Position numbers and translations under genes: made by a program
Shown: one piece after another, positions 13,791-24,770 of the stretch
Position numbering within the stretch: the stretch's first letter is position 1
Layout of the letters: each line of letters begins with the position of its first letter
Assembly (NCBI GenBank): GCA_016218965.1
Contig: JACRCP010000234.1
Span: forward strand, 1 to 32,990
Source: Deltaproteobacteria bacterium
Lineage (GTDB): Bacteria; Myxococcota; SpSt-1050; JACRCP01
Length of the DNA: 32,990 bases
Direction of reading: 5' to 3'
The notes under the pieces: generated by a model
Told to the model about the DNA's origin: nothing
Database searches by the model: none
The model's input: the letters and a program-made list of their open reading frames with translations, nothing else

Positions 13791-15293
13791 GTCGCAGATC
13801 CCTTCTCATTTGAGAACCTCCACGCCTGCTACGTGGCGTGCCGCAGGAGCAAGCGCGGCTCGGCGTCGGCCCTGAAGTTCGAGCTCGGCGCTGAGGAGCT
13901 TCTGCTGGATCTGGAGAAAAGGCTCCGCGAGCGCACGTACGAGCCGGGGCGTTCTGTCTGCTTCATCACCAAAAGCCCCAAACACCGCGAGATCTTCGCC
14001 GCAGATTTCCGCGACCGGATCGTCCACCACGTCCTCGTGAGGCACCTCGAACCGTTCTGGGAGCGCCGGTTTATTTTTGACTCCTATGCGTGCAGGAAGG
14101 GCAGGGGGACGATCGCGGCGGTTGAGCGGCTTCGCTCGTTCATGCGAACTGTCACAGGCAACGGCTCGCGGCGAGGGTTCTTTCTGCACCTCGACATTCG
14201 GTCGTATTTCGTCTCCATCCACAAGCAGACGCTGTACGACATCGTTGCCAGCCACGAGCGCAACGACGCCATTCTCTGGCTGATGGGAAAGGTGATCTTC
14301 CACGACCCGACGGGGAATTTCCGAAGGAGAGGGCAGCTCGACCTGTTCGCGAAGGTGCCGCCGCACAAGTCGCTGTTCTTCACCGGCAACGTCACCGGCC
14401 TCCCCATCGGCAACTACACGAGCCAGTTCTTCTCGAACGTCTACCTCAACGAGCTCGACCAATACGTGAAGCACGAGTTGAAGTGCATTCACTACGTCCG
14501 ATACGTCGATGACTTCATCCTGTTGGACCAGTCGGCTGCCAGGCTGGTCGAGTGGCGCGGGGAGATCGCGGAATTCCTGAAGCAACGATTGCTTCTCTCT
14601 CTGCGGGATGCCAATGCCCCGCCCCGGCCTGTCTCGAACGGGTGCGACTTCCTGGGATACGTGACCCGGCCCTCGCACGTGCTCGTGAGGCCGCGTGTCG
14701 TCGGGAACCTCACGGGCAGGCTCGCCCGCTATCAGTCGTCGATTGAGTCGGTGAAGAATGGTTGGAGATCGATCGACATGCGACCCCAGGTTGTCGGTAG
14801 TCTCCGCGCAGTGTTGTCGTCCTATCTCGGGATCCTCGGGCACGCCGACGCCCGCAGGTTACGTATCGGGGTTTTCCGTCGCCACCCTTTTCTGAACTTC
14901 ATGTTCCGTCTTACCGGCGGCCGCCTGAGACTTCGATGGAAACCGCCGCGCAGGTTCGCGAACCTTTCAAGCCAGTACCAGTGGTTCACGCGAAGAGCGG
15001 GACGCGCATTTCTGTTGTTTCGGGTGGGGACTTGCTACGAGTTCTACGGTTCGCGCGCGAGACGTGCGGCGCGCCTGTTGGGACTGAGGTTGTTCATACG
15101 TCGGGCGAGCGGACATGTCGCCGCGGGATTCCACGCCTCCGGATTGAAGCGGCGCCTTGAACGTACTGTTCGTGCGGAACCGGCGGTCTTCGTCGTGGAA
15201 GAGACCGGCATGGCGGCGGGCAAGTTGCGCGAGCGGCAACTGGCCAGGGCAATCGTCCGCGTTGAACGGCTGGGACTATCTGCGTGCCGGTAG
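13788..15293 (+). CDS. DGR reverse transcriptase with C-terminal MutS domain I-like extension
   Basis: The protein has 501 residues, about 100 or more longer than a minimal DGR RT. The polymerase core is complete: HLDIRSYF with Asp136 (motif A), GLPIGNYTSQ (204-213), where the SQ ending replaces the SP of other bacterial RTs and is a DGR signature, RYVDDFILL with Asp241/Asp242 (catalytic), and GCDFLGYV (motif of the RT7 type). A thumb-like helical region runs to about 385. Residues about 396-495 resemble MutS domain I: FLLFRVGTCYEFYGSRARRA matches the MutS segment ending F-Y-E-x-F, then AAGFHASGLKRRLERTVRA and VFVVEETG match the 'GVPYHAVENYLAKLV...VAICEQ' part. The base-stacking Phe of MutS is Cys416 here; the Glu (E418) is kept. 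Start ATG 13788 overlaps the end of TR; no good ribosome site is visible, so expression may be low or coupled. Confidence 0.94.
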   Translation: MVADPFSFENLHACYVACRRSKRGSASALKFELGAEELLLDLEKRLRERTYEPGRSVCFITKSPKHREIFAADFRDRIVHHVLVRHLEPFWERRFIFDSYACRKGRGTIAAVERLRSFMRTVTGNGSRRGFFLHLDIRSYFVSIHKQTLYDIVASHERNDAILWLMGKVIFHDPTGNFRRRGQLDLFAKVPPHKSLFFTGNVTGLPIGNYTSQFFSNVYLNELDQYVKHELKCIHYVRYVDDFILLDQSAARLVEWRGEIAEFLKQRLLLSLRDANAPPRPVSNGCDFLGYVTRPSHVLVRPRVVGNLTGRLARYQSSIESVKNGWRSIDMRPQVVGSLRAVLSSYLGILGHADARRLRIGVFRRHPFLNFMFRLTGGRLRLRWKPPRRFANLSSQYQWFTRRAGRAFLLFRVGTCYEFYGSRARRAARLLGLRLFIRRASGHVAAGFHASGLKRRLERTVRAEPAVFVVEETGMAAGKLRERQLARAIVRVERLGLSACR

Positions 15294-15971
15294 CCGCGGC
15301 AGGCTCGACCCGGCGGTCAGGGACCCCAGCCTCGGGTTTCGGTGCCGGGGTGCGGCCCAGTGATTTCTTTCGCGGCAGGCTTTTGGATTCTGGGTTCTGG
15401 ATTTCCGGATTCTGGTCCGGAAGAGGCGGGGGTTTCCTCCTTCGCAGGGCTTCGGAGGACAGGCGGGGCGCAGCCCTCTGCTTCAGCGCGAACACGATTT
15501 CACGTCGGGACCGTCGTGTTTGGTGTAGGGTCGGCCGGAGTGCCGCAGAGCGGCGCGGGGTCCGACCGTGCGGCGGCGCCGGCCGGCAGGTTGCGGGGCA
15601 TCTTGCCACAACGCGCGGCGAATCCGGAACGGGCGCACTCCGCTTCGCTCCAGGCGCCCCTACACAGGACAGGCACGGCGAGACGCTGATGCACCGCGCC
15701 GGCGACCTGTCGCCTTCCGTCGGCTCGTTAAGGCTGCGGGGGTGGATGTATTGGGTGCGGCGGTGTTTCGGCAAGCGTCGCACGGGCGGATTCCACTGGC
15801 GGTGCGGAACGCTGGCCGGCTCCGCACGTGACCGCGTCACGTGCTTCGGCGGCCCCTACACGGGGCGGGCGATGGCCGGAAGGCGGGAGATGTGACCACC
15901 CATTTTTCCCTTGTTCGTGCGGGGCACTTGTGGTAGGGATACCGGCGAATCACCGTTCTTCGGGGTTTCAC
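15294..15971. other. Non-coding stretch after the DGR
   Basis: About 680 bp without a credible gene. The open frames here have no ribosome site, no domain and arginine/proline-rich shadow composition. It contains one REP-like palindrome (see 15526), short repeats of GGATTCTGG near 15385-15414, and a 7-bp inverted repeat TTCCGGA (15403-15409)/TCCGGAA (15416-15422) without a T-run. Two similar fragments, CCCCTACACAGGACAGGC near 15656 and CCCCTACACGGGGCGGGC near 15852, look like decayed repeat copies. I see no terminator of the classic type for the RT transcript. Confidence 0.6.
15526..15573. repeat. REP-like palindrome, copy 3
   Basis: Same design and orientation as the copies beside the RAYT: arms GGTCGG (15529-15534) and CCGACC (15562-15567), inner stem GCCGC (15542-15546), loop aga, GCGGC (15550-15554), and the shared TCCGACCGTGCG end. 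Most bases match copy 1. It lies about 230 bp after the RT stop, so REPs bracket the DUF4384-DGR block. Confidence 0.8.
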
Positions 15972-17006
15972 ATGGCGCACGGATCGGTTCGACTGGCGGT
16001 GGCCGCGGCTCTACTTGCGGCGTTCATGGCTTTCCTGCCGCTTCTGGCCGCGGAGGACGACAAGATCTCGTCGCTCATCGAGAAGCTCGATTCGGGCAAC
16101 TCATTCAAGGTCCGCATGCAGGCGGCCATCCTCCTCGGCCGCATCGGCGACAGGAAGGCGGTCAATCCCCTCCTCGAGTGCCTCAAAGACAGTGACTACG
16201 CCATTCGCGGTTCGGCCGCGATCGCCCTCGGCAACATCGGGGACCCCTCGGCGGGACCGCACCTCATCGCCCTGCTCAAGGACAACGAGGAGCTGGTGCG
16301 GCGCGAGGCCGGGAACGCGCTCGTCAAGCTGGCCGGTCACCCCGAGGTCCTCCAGGCAATCCTCTCCGGTTTCCAGGGCAGCGACTTCAAGATCCGCATC
16401 GAGGTCATCAACGTCCTGGGCAACATCAAGGACGAGGAGGCGATGACCGCGCTCGCCAACGCCCTCGGTGAAGAAGTCGGCAAGCTCGGTGACAGCGCGG
16501 CCCAGGTCGTCGTCGGTATGGGGAAGGAGAAGGGCGCCCGCGTACTGCTCACCGCCGTAAAAGGCACGAACGGGGCGGCGCGTCTCAAGGCGATCGAGAT
16601 CATGGGCCAGCTCAAGGACGCGGCGTTCGTCGATCCCCTCGCCGACGTCCTCACCGCCGACGTTTCCGGCGACGAGGCCAAGGCCGCGCGCGAGTCCCTT
16701 CGCAAGATGCGCCAGTTCATCAAGTCGGACAAGCTCGCCGGCCCGGCGGGCAAGGGCGAGAAGGCCGCCCGCGACCGGGCGATCCAGCTTCTGGGGATCT
16801 CCGGCGACGAGACCGCCATCAGGACGCTCATGGACGCCCTGTCGGACGACGACGTCTACTTCCGCGGCCGCGCCGCGCAGGCCCTCGCCGTGGCGGGCGA
16901 CAAGCGCGCGATTCCCAAGCTCGAGAGGCTGCTCAAGGACAAGTCCAACGCCCGCATCCAGGGGATCTTGAAGAACAGCCTCAAGATCCTGGAACTCTCG
17001 GAGTGA
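15972..17006 (+). CDS. Secreted HEAT-repeat protein
   Basis: The protein has 344 residues. An N-terminal signal peptide (about 1-27, LAVAAALLAAFMAFLPLLAA) is followed by about eight HEAT/PBS-type helical repeats from residue 30, for example AAILLGRIGDRKAVNPLLEC, SAAIALGNIGDPSAGPHLIA, AIQLLGISGDETAIRTLMDA and AAQALAVAGDKRAIPKLERL. Such solenoids usually bind proteins. An interruption near residues 235-275 with KSDKLAGPAGKGEKAARDRA separates two repeat blocks. Start ATG 15972 puts the signal peptide at the N-terminus; an open frame upstream adds 48 arginine-rich residues without a ribosome site and is rejected. The partner is unknown. It is 53 nt upstream of the next gene. Confidence 0.82.
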   Translation: MAHGSVRLAVAAALLAAFMAFLPLLAAEDDKISSLIEKLDSGNSFKVRMQAAILLGRIGDRKAVNPLLECLKDSDYAIRGSAAIALGNIGDPSAGPHLIALLKDNEELVRREAGNALVKLAGHPEVLQAILSGFQGSDFKIRIEVINVLGNIKDEEAMTALANALGEEVGKLGDSAAQVVVGMGKEKGARVLLTAVKGTNGAARLKAIEIMGQLKDAAFVDPLADVLTADVSGDEAKAARESLRKMRQFIKSDKLAGPAGKGEKAARDRAIQLLGISGDETAIRTLMDALSDDDVYFRGRAAQALAVAGDKRAIPKLERLLKDKSNARIQGILKNSLKILELSE

Positions 17007-17059
17007 ACAGGCTCCGCCTGTTTGCATAAACCTGCAACCACACAAAGGAGGAGGGTCGC

Positions 17060-17668
17060 ATGCAGAGTAATCTCAAGTTCGACGGAACGGGGGGCCAGCT
17101 TTTCTGGAAGCTGATCGGGTACGGGTTGTTGACGATAATCACCTGCGGCATCTACGGGCCTTGGGCGATGGTCAACATCCTCAAGTGGATTGCCGACAAC
17201 ACCAAGGTCGACGGCCGTCCGGTCGAGTTCAAGGGTACGGGCGGTTCGCTGTTCGTCGAGATGATCATCATCGGGCTGCTGACCAGTATCACTTTCGGGA
17301 TTTACATGGCCTGGGGGTACTGTCGGTTGTTCAGATGGATTGCCTCGAACGCGACGGTCGGCGGCGAGCCGGTGAGCTTCGGCGGCACGGGCGGCGCGCT
17401 TTTCGTGAAGATGCTGATTGTCGGGCTGCTTTCGACGATCACGATCGGCATCTACATGCCGTGGGGGATGTGCGCGCTCAACAAGTGGTTCGCCGAGAAC
17501 ATGAAGGTCGGAGCGGCCCCGGTCCAGTTCTTCGGCACGGGTGGGTCGCTCTTCGTCCAGTTCATCGTCATTTACTTCCTTACGCTCATCACGGCGGGCA
17601 TCTACTGCGCATGGGGCAACGTGCGCCTCATCAAGTGGACGTTCGAGAACGCGCGCGTCGGGGCGTAA
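17060..17668 (+). CDS. DUF898/YjgN-like membrane protein made of four tandem repeats
   Basis: The protein has 202 residues. Almost the whole sequence is four copies of a ~50-residue unit: F-x-G-T-G-G-x-L-F-x-K, a hydrophobic helix (GLLTIITCGIYGPW), then a second segment with Trp and Asn ending in 'V-x-G-x-P-V'. Repeats begin near residues 7, 57, 107 and 157. Each unit gives about one membrane segment plus a re-entrant or amphipathic part. The unit resembles the GTG-motif part of DUF898 (YjgN) proteins, whose function is unknown. AAGGAGGA (17045-17052) lies 7 nt before ATG 17060, a very strong ribosome site, so the protein is probably well expressed. Confidence 0.75.
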   Translation: MQSNLKFDGTGGQLFWKLIGYGLLTIITCGIYGPWAMVNILKWIADNTKVDGRPVEFKGTGGSLFVEMIIIGLLTSITFGIYMAWGYCRLFRWIASNATVGGEPVSFGGTGGALFVKMLIVGLLSTITIGIYMPWGMCALNKWFAENMKVGAAPVQFFGTGGSLFVQFIVIYFLTLITAGIYCAWGNVRLIKWTFENARVGA

Positions 17669-17838
17669 CACCGGGGGACCGCTGCGCGGACTTCTCCCCC
17701 TGCTACTCTGCGAAGTGCCTGCTCCGCCGAAGCAGCCGCTTCGGCTGCGAAGGCTGGAAGTTCGCTACGTGGCACGAGGGATCCCCTGCTCACTCCGGCG
17801 AAGCAAGTTCGCCTTCGTTCGCTCTTCCTCGCACGCTG
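17669..17838. other. Spacer before terminator
   Basis: No gene. Contains an inverted repeat GCAGCCG (17732-17738), loop ctt, CGGCTGC (17742-17748) and several CGAAG/CTTCG motifs around it that could fold further. No T-run follows, so its function is unclear. Confidence 0.5.
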
Positions 17839-17870
17839 AAACCGCCGGGCTCACGCCCGGCGGTTTTTTT
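17839..17870 (+). terminator. Strong intrinsic terminator
   Basis: A 12-bp stem AAACCGCCGGGC (17839-17850), loop TCAC, GCCCGGCGGTTT (17855-17866) is followed directly by more Ts to 17870. It ends the transcript of the HEAT/DUF898 genes and separates them from HIT-purA. It is the only textbook terminator I see in the window. Confidence 0.9.
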
Positions 17871-17975
17871 CCCGTTTTTGTCTTGCGCGATCGTCATCTT
17901 GTGGTCCATAATCCCGTCCGGCCCCGCGCGGTCCGCGCGGCGGCGATGCGCAACGACGACACGACGGGAGCGCGC

Positions 17976-20707
<2,732 letters not shown>

Positions 20708-20711
<4 letters not shown>

Positions 20712-22108
20712 GGTTTTTTCGCCGGGTCGAAGTGCGGGACGTATTCGAGCCAGCCGCCCGGCCGTTTCTTCTCCTTGAGCACATCTTCGCACGACGCGTT
20801 GTCATCCATGCGCATCGCGCGTACGAAGCTACGGTCCGCGTGCGGGTGTTTTATGACGGTCGTATCCTGCACAAGCACCTCGGAGGTCGATCCCAACACG
20901 GTCTGCTCGGTGCCGTGCTCGGCGAGGCCGGCGAAGTGGTTCTCGTCCACGACGACGATCTCGAAGCTCCCCCACCACCGCATGGCGTTGTACACCTCGC
21001 CGGTGAGCACGCCCATCATCGTGGTGGTGAGCCCCGGGTTTCCGTCGCGGTCCTGGTCCCACTGGTTCGCGAGGTTGCCGTGGATGGGGAGCGGATCGGT
21101 CTCGGGGTTTTCGAGCTTCGCCCCGCGGATCTCCAGCATCCTGTCGGTGGGGAACGCCGCGCCGGGGACGAGAGAAGGCACGCCGAACGCGTGGTGAAAC
21201 CGGACGGGAATGCTGTCGACGTAGAGGTCAGGCACCACCATCCAGGCTATGAGATTGACCGGGCTGTCGTCCTCGTTGAACTGGATGATCTCGAGCCCGC
21301 ACCACTTCTCATGGAACCTGAGCCCGTCGCCCTCCGGCGTGATCTTCACCAGAAGGTGCTGGCACGACACGGTGTCCTGCTTGTTGACCAGCGGGAGTCC
21401 GAGCGTCCGCGCCGCCCCGTTGAAGATCATCCCCCACACACCCCTCCAGGCGAAGGCCGGCTTTGAGGGATCGCCCCCGCCGCCCCAGTCGACGCCGCCG
21501 TCGCGCTTCACGCACTCGCTCACCAGCGGGTTTCCGGAGTACGCATTCTCTTCGTGGGCGGTCCCCTCCGGGAGGTCGCACACGAACTGCCAGCCGTGGA
21601 AAACGCAGTCGAGATCGCGTGTGCAGCGCCGCTCGCAGACGCCCGCGGTCCCGCACGACCAACCGCGGCCCATCCTCTTGCAGTCGTCGTCGCCGCCGCA
21701 CGTGCGGACGCACACGCCGCTCGGGCCGCAGACGTATGCGTCGCCGTACGCCTTCACACAAACGTCGTCGTTGTCGCACTCGGTGTCGCTCACCACGACG
21801 CACAGGGCGTCTTCCCGGCCTTTTTCGACGCATCGGCCGCACGGCGAACACTCGAGGTTATTGGCGGCCTCGGGGCCGGCAAGCGAGAACGCACAGTCCT
21901 TCGAACTCAGGCAGTCCAGCGTGCAAATCCGGTCCGCACTGCAGTAGCGCCCGGTCCCGCAGTCGAGATCGGCCTCGCACCGCTGTCCCGCAACCAGCCC
22001 CGCGTCTCCGCCGGGGGCCCCTGAAGGCGCCATCCCGTCCACCCGCGCGCACCCCGCGCCGAGCGCCAGCGTGGCTCCCAACGTTAGAAGTGTTTTTGCC
22101 TTTCCCAT
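20708..22108 (-). CDS. Cysteine-rich lipoprotein of unknown function
   Basis: The protein has 466 residues. The lipoprotein signal MGKAKTLLTLGATLALGAGC ends in Cys20. Residues about 40-210 hold many cysteines in repeated short units (CEADLDCGTGRYCSADRICT, CVRTCGGDDDC, CGTAGVCERRCTRDLDC), the disulfide-knob style common in surface proteins of Myxococcota. The C-terminal half (about 225-466) looks like a beta-rich domain: FNEDDSPVNLIAWMVVPDLY, FPTDRMLEIRGAKL, WDQDRDGNPGLTTTMMGVLTG. The DQDRDGNPG part resembles a calcium-binding loop. I do not recognise this domain. It is coupled to the phosphatase gene, but their functions need not be linked. Confidence 0.8.
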
Positions 22109-22281
22109 CGCTTGGCGCCCATGTTATCAGGCCGCCGCCCCCGACGCCAGCGGTTTCCGGGACGGTCGACCGCACATGGACGAAAGCGGACAAGGTGGAG
22201 AGCGAAACGTCGTAAGCGGTAACCAACTGCCGCTTTCCGGTGACAAAAAAGGCATACCGGCGGCCGGGCAGGTCGAATGAC
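22109..22281. other. Divergent intergenic region
   Basis: With 22282-22406 this forms the ~300-bp gap between the divergent lipoprotein and OmpA-family genes. No gene is seen. TGATAAC near 22121-22127 on the minus strand could be a -10 region for the lipoprotein gene, but no -35 partner is visible. Confidence 0.5.
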
Positions 22282-22310
22282 TTGATCCCGGTCACATTCC
22301 GCCGTACAAT
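22282..22310 (+). promoter_or_regulatory. Sigma-70-type promoter for the OmpA-family gene
   Basis: TTGATC (22282-22287), a 17-nt spacer and TACAAT (22305-22310). Predicted start of transcription is about 22317, giving a ~90-nt leader. The -10 box is the same as those at 8118 and 32817. Confidence 0.68.
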
Positions 22311-22406
22311 CTAGGTCGTCTCACCGGATCGGCAAGGGGTGTAATGCCCTTTGGTGTAACCAGTCCTTTCGCTCGCCGGGTGCCAACCCTAATGACGGGA
22401 GTGTAT

Positions 22407-24740
22407 ATGACCCGAACCGCCGCCGCCTTTCTTGCCGTTGTCGCGGTCCTCGTCCCGGTGACAGCGTCGGCCGAGGACGCAGCGCCGCAGGCTTGGCTTG
22501 CCCAACTGACGCCGCCGCCGCCGGCCATCGCGCCTGACCAGCCGGGCGCCGCCGTGCCCGCGCCGGCCGCGGCGCCACCCTCGATGCAGTTCGAGCCATA
22601 CGTTCCCCCGCCGGTCCCGGCGCCTGCCCCCGCACTGGCACCCGCTCCGGCCCCGGCGCCTGTCCCGGCTCCCGCCGCCGCCCCCGTACCCGCGCCGGCG
22701 CCCGCGCCCGTGGTTGCGCCTGCCCCCGCCCCTGCGGCCGCCCCTGCGCCGGTCACTCAGCCCGTTCCGTACCAGCCCGTGGCCGCCCCAGCGCCCGCTC
22801 CCGGCACTTTCCCCGCCCCGCAGCCCGGTGCGGTGACGGCGCCGCCCCCGGCGGCGGCGCCCGGGGGTCCTGTTGCCGCGCCCGCAGCGGCCCCATCCAA
22901 GGCTGCCGCGGCGCCCGCCGTTGCAACAAAAGAACTCGTCGCCGAACAGAGCACCAAGGTCATCGTCGGATCGAACGGCGGGTTCTTCGGCGAAACCGGG
23001 CTTTTTCGCGTGACTTCCGCCGAGCCGGTGAGGCCGCTCGGTCTGCGCATCAGTGCGCACGGCGAGTTCTTCTATCTCCCGGATTTCCTGTACGATGGCG
23101 ACACGACCCAGCGCCAGGTCGGCGACGTGGCCGTCGGCCTCGTCCCGTTGGACAACTTCGAACTCTTCGTGCTCTATCAGACTATGAGCACCCGCAACAG
23201 CAAGGTCGTCCCGCCGCTCCAGCTTTCGCAGGGGAACATCACGTGGGGCGCCAAGTATGCCTACCCGTTTGTGAAGCACTTCTCCGCCGGGGCGTTTTTG
23301 GGAATCGGCATGAACTCGGAACCGGGCCAGTCGATGTACTCGATCGGTGCGACGTCGGTCACACTCAAGGCCCTCGCCACGTTCGACGGGAAACCCGCCG
23401 GGGTCCCGTTCCCGTTCCGCGCACACGCGAACGCCGGTGCGTACCTCATCGCATCGGACCAGTTCGGGATTGCCGATAACGACCGCTACCTCCACTACAT
23501 GCTCAACATCAACGAGCAGAAGCAGGGCATCTTTGGTCTTGCGATCGACTTCCCCCTCGAAAAGGACGACATTTTGCCTTTTGTCGAGGTGACGTTTGCG
23601 TACCCTGACGGCCCGGGCTGCATCACACCCGGCGTCAAGTGGCAGCCGCTCGACGGTCACGGCCTGACCGTGGACCTGTATGCCGAGTTCGGCCTGTTCC
23701 GCGGCACGCCGGCGCTGGCCCCTACGACGCAGGTCTACAACATCATTGGCGGCCTTTCGTACGGGATTCAGACGACTCCCCAGGTGAAGGTCGTGAAAGA
23801 GCGGGTCGTCGAGCGGGTGGTCGAAAAGGTCCCCGGGCCGACGGTCCCGTCAAGGGTAGAGGGTTTCGTCAAGGGGCTCGTGGTCGATGTCGACAACGAG
23901 TCGCCTCTGGGCAACGCCATTGTCACGATGCTCGGCACCGGGCTCACCAATCTGGCCACCGACCCCGTCAAGGGCGATTTTGCAAGCCCGCCGCTCAGGC
24001 CCGGGCAGTACAACTTCGTGGTCGAGAAGAACGGGTATGAATCGGGATCGGTCAAGATCGACGTGAGGGCCAACGAAACCACGCCCGCAAAGGTGGGGCT
24101 CAAGCGCAAGATCGTCGAGGGCGAGGCCGCGGTGAAGGTCGTCGACGCGAAAGGCAAGCCCGTCCCCATGGCCGAGGTTCAGGCGCTTTCGGGCGGGCGC
24201 GTTGTGAGCCTCTCGAAAGACGACTCGGGCCGGTACTCTGGCAAGCTCGACGCCGGCGCCTGGTACGTGGTCGCCAAAGCCGCAGGGAAGCTCGCCTTCG
24301 GCAAGGTCGTCGAGGTGAAGGAGGCGCAGACTACCGAGGCCCAGATTGCGCTCAAGGACCGGCCCAAGACGCAGCTCGTAATAATCGAAAAAGACCGGAT
24401 CCAGCTCAAGAAGAAGATTCAGTTCAAGACGAACTCGGCGCAGATCACCGGCGGCGAGTCGTTCGCGATCCTCGACTCGGTCGTGGACGCCATCAACTCG
24501 AACCCGCGCATCAGGAAGGTCAGGATCGAGGGACACACCGACGACAAGGGCGAGCGCGAGACCAACGTGAAGCTCTCGAAAGACCGTGCGAACTCGGTCC
24601 GCGACTACCTGCTCAAGGCCGGGATCGCCACGGACATGCTCGAGGCAAACGGCTTTGGTCCCGACAGGCCGATAGAGTCCAACAAGACCAACAGGGGGCG
24701 CGAGGCGAATCGGAGGGTGGAGTTCCATGTCGCCGAATAG
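22407..24740 (+). CDS. OmpA-family outer-membrane protein with Pro/Ala-rich arm and carboxypeptidase-regulatory-like domains
   Basis: The protein has 777 residues. Signal peptide: about 1-21 (MTRTAAAFLAVVAVLVPVTASA). Residues about 27-175 are a low-complexity Pro-Ala-Val arm with PAPAPA repeats. Then comes a beta-strand-rich region (about 190-460, RISAHGEFFYLPDFLYDG, FELFVLYQTMS, ITWGAKYAYPFVKHFSAGAF), likely a membrane barrel, a charged VVKERVVERVVEKVPG linker, and two carboxypeptidase-regulatory-like units (from about 484 and 571). The OmpA-C peptidoglycan-binding domain (about 665-777) has IQFKTNSAQI, VRIEGHTDDKG, LSKDRANSVRDYL and ANRRVEF. It should tie the outer membrane to the cell wall. 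ATG 22407 follows ACGGGAG by 5 nt; ATG 22344 would place 21 extra residues before the signal. It is 30 nt upstream of the Big2-like gene. Confidence 0.9.
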   Translation: MTRTAAAFLAVVAVLVPVTASAEDAAPQAWLAQLTPPPPAIAPDQPGAAVPAPAAAPPSMQFEPYVPPPVPAPAPALAPAPAPAPVPAPAAAPVPAPAPAPVVAPAPAPAAAPAPVTQPVPYQPVAAPAPAPGTFPAPQPGAVTAPPPAAAPGGPVAAPAAAPSKAAAAPAVATKELVAEQSTKVIVGSNGGFFGETGLFRVTSAEPVRPLGLRISAHGEFFYLPDFLYDGDTTQRQVGDVAVGLVPLDNFELFVLYQTMSTRNSKVVPPLQLSQGNITWGAKYAYPFVKHFSAGAFLGIGMNSEPGQSMYSIGATSVTLKALATFDGKPAGVPFPFRAHANAGAYLIASDQFGIADNDRYLHYMLNINEQKQGIFGLAIDFPLEKDDILPFVEVTFAYPDGPGCITPGVKWQPLDGHGLTVDLYAEFGLFRGTPALAPTTQVYNIIGGLSYGIQTTPQVKVVKERVVERVVEKVPGPTVPSRVEGFVKGLVVDVDNESPLGNAIVTMLGTGLTNLATDPVKGDFASPPLRPGQYNFVVEKNGYESGSVKIDVRANETTPAKVGLKRKIVEGEAAVKVVDAKGKPVPMAEVQALSGGRVVSLSKDDSGRYSGKLDAGAWYVVAKAAGKLAFGKVVEVKEAQTTEAQIALKDRPKTQLVIIEKDRIQLKKKIQFKTNSAQITGGESFAILDSVVDAINSNPRIRKVRIEGHTDDKGERETNVKLSKDRANSVRDYLLKAGIATDMLEANGFGPDRPIESNKTNRGREANRRVEFHVAE

Positions 24741-24770
24741 GCAACAAGCTGCGGGGGGGGAGGTAGTGCC

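Larger units (their letters stand above)
11692..15293 (+). mobile_element. Complete diversity-generating retroelement (target-VR, avd, TR, RT)
   Basis: All core parts are present on one strand in the order of the Bordetella phage BPP-1 element: variable protein with VR at its 3' end, Avd, TR, RT. In known DGRs the TR transcript is reverse-transcribed with adenine-specific errors, and the cDNA replaces VR while TR stays unchanged. Here 21 of 22 VR/TR differences are at TR adenines. No integrase, terminase or phage structural gene is in the window, so this copy appears chromosomal. All reading frames are intact, which suggests it is functional or recently so. Confidence 0.95.

Noticed and set aside
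22344..22406. Upstream ATG 22344 as start of the OmpA-family gene
   Set aside because: It would place 21 non-hydrophobic residues before a good signal peptide, whereas ATG 22407 has its own ribosome site.
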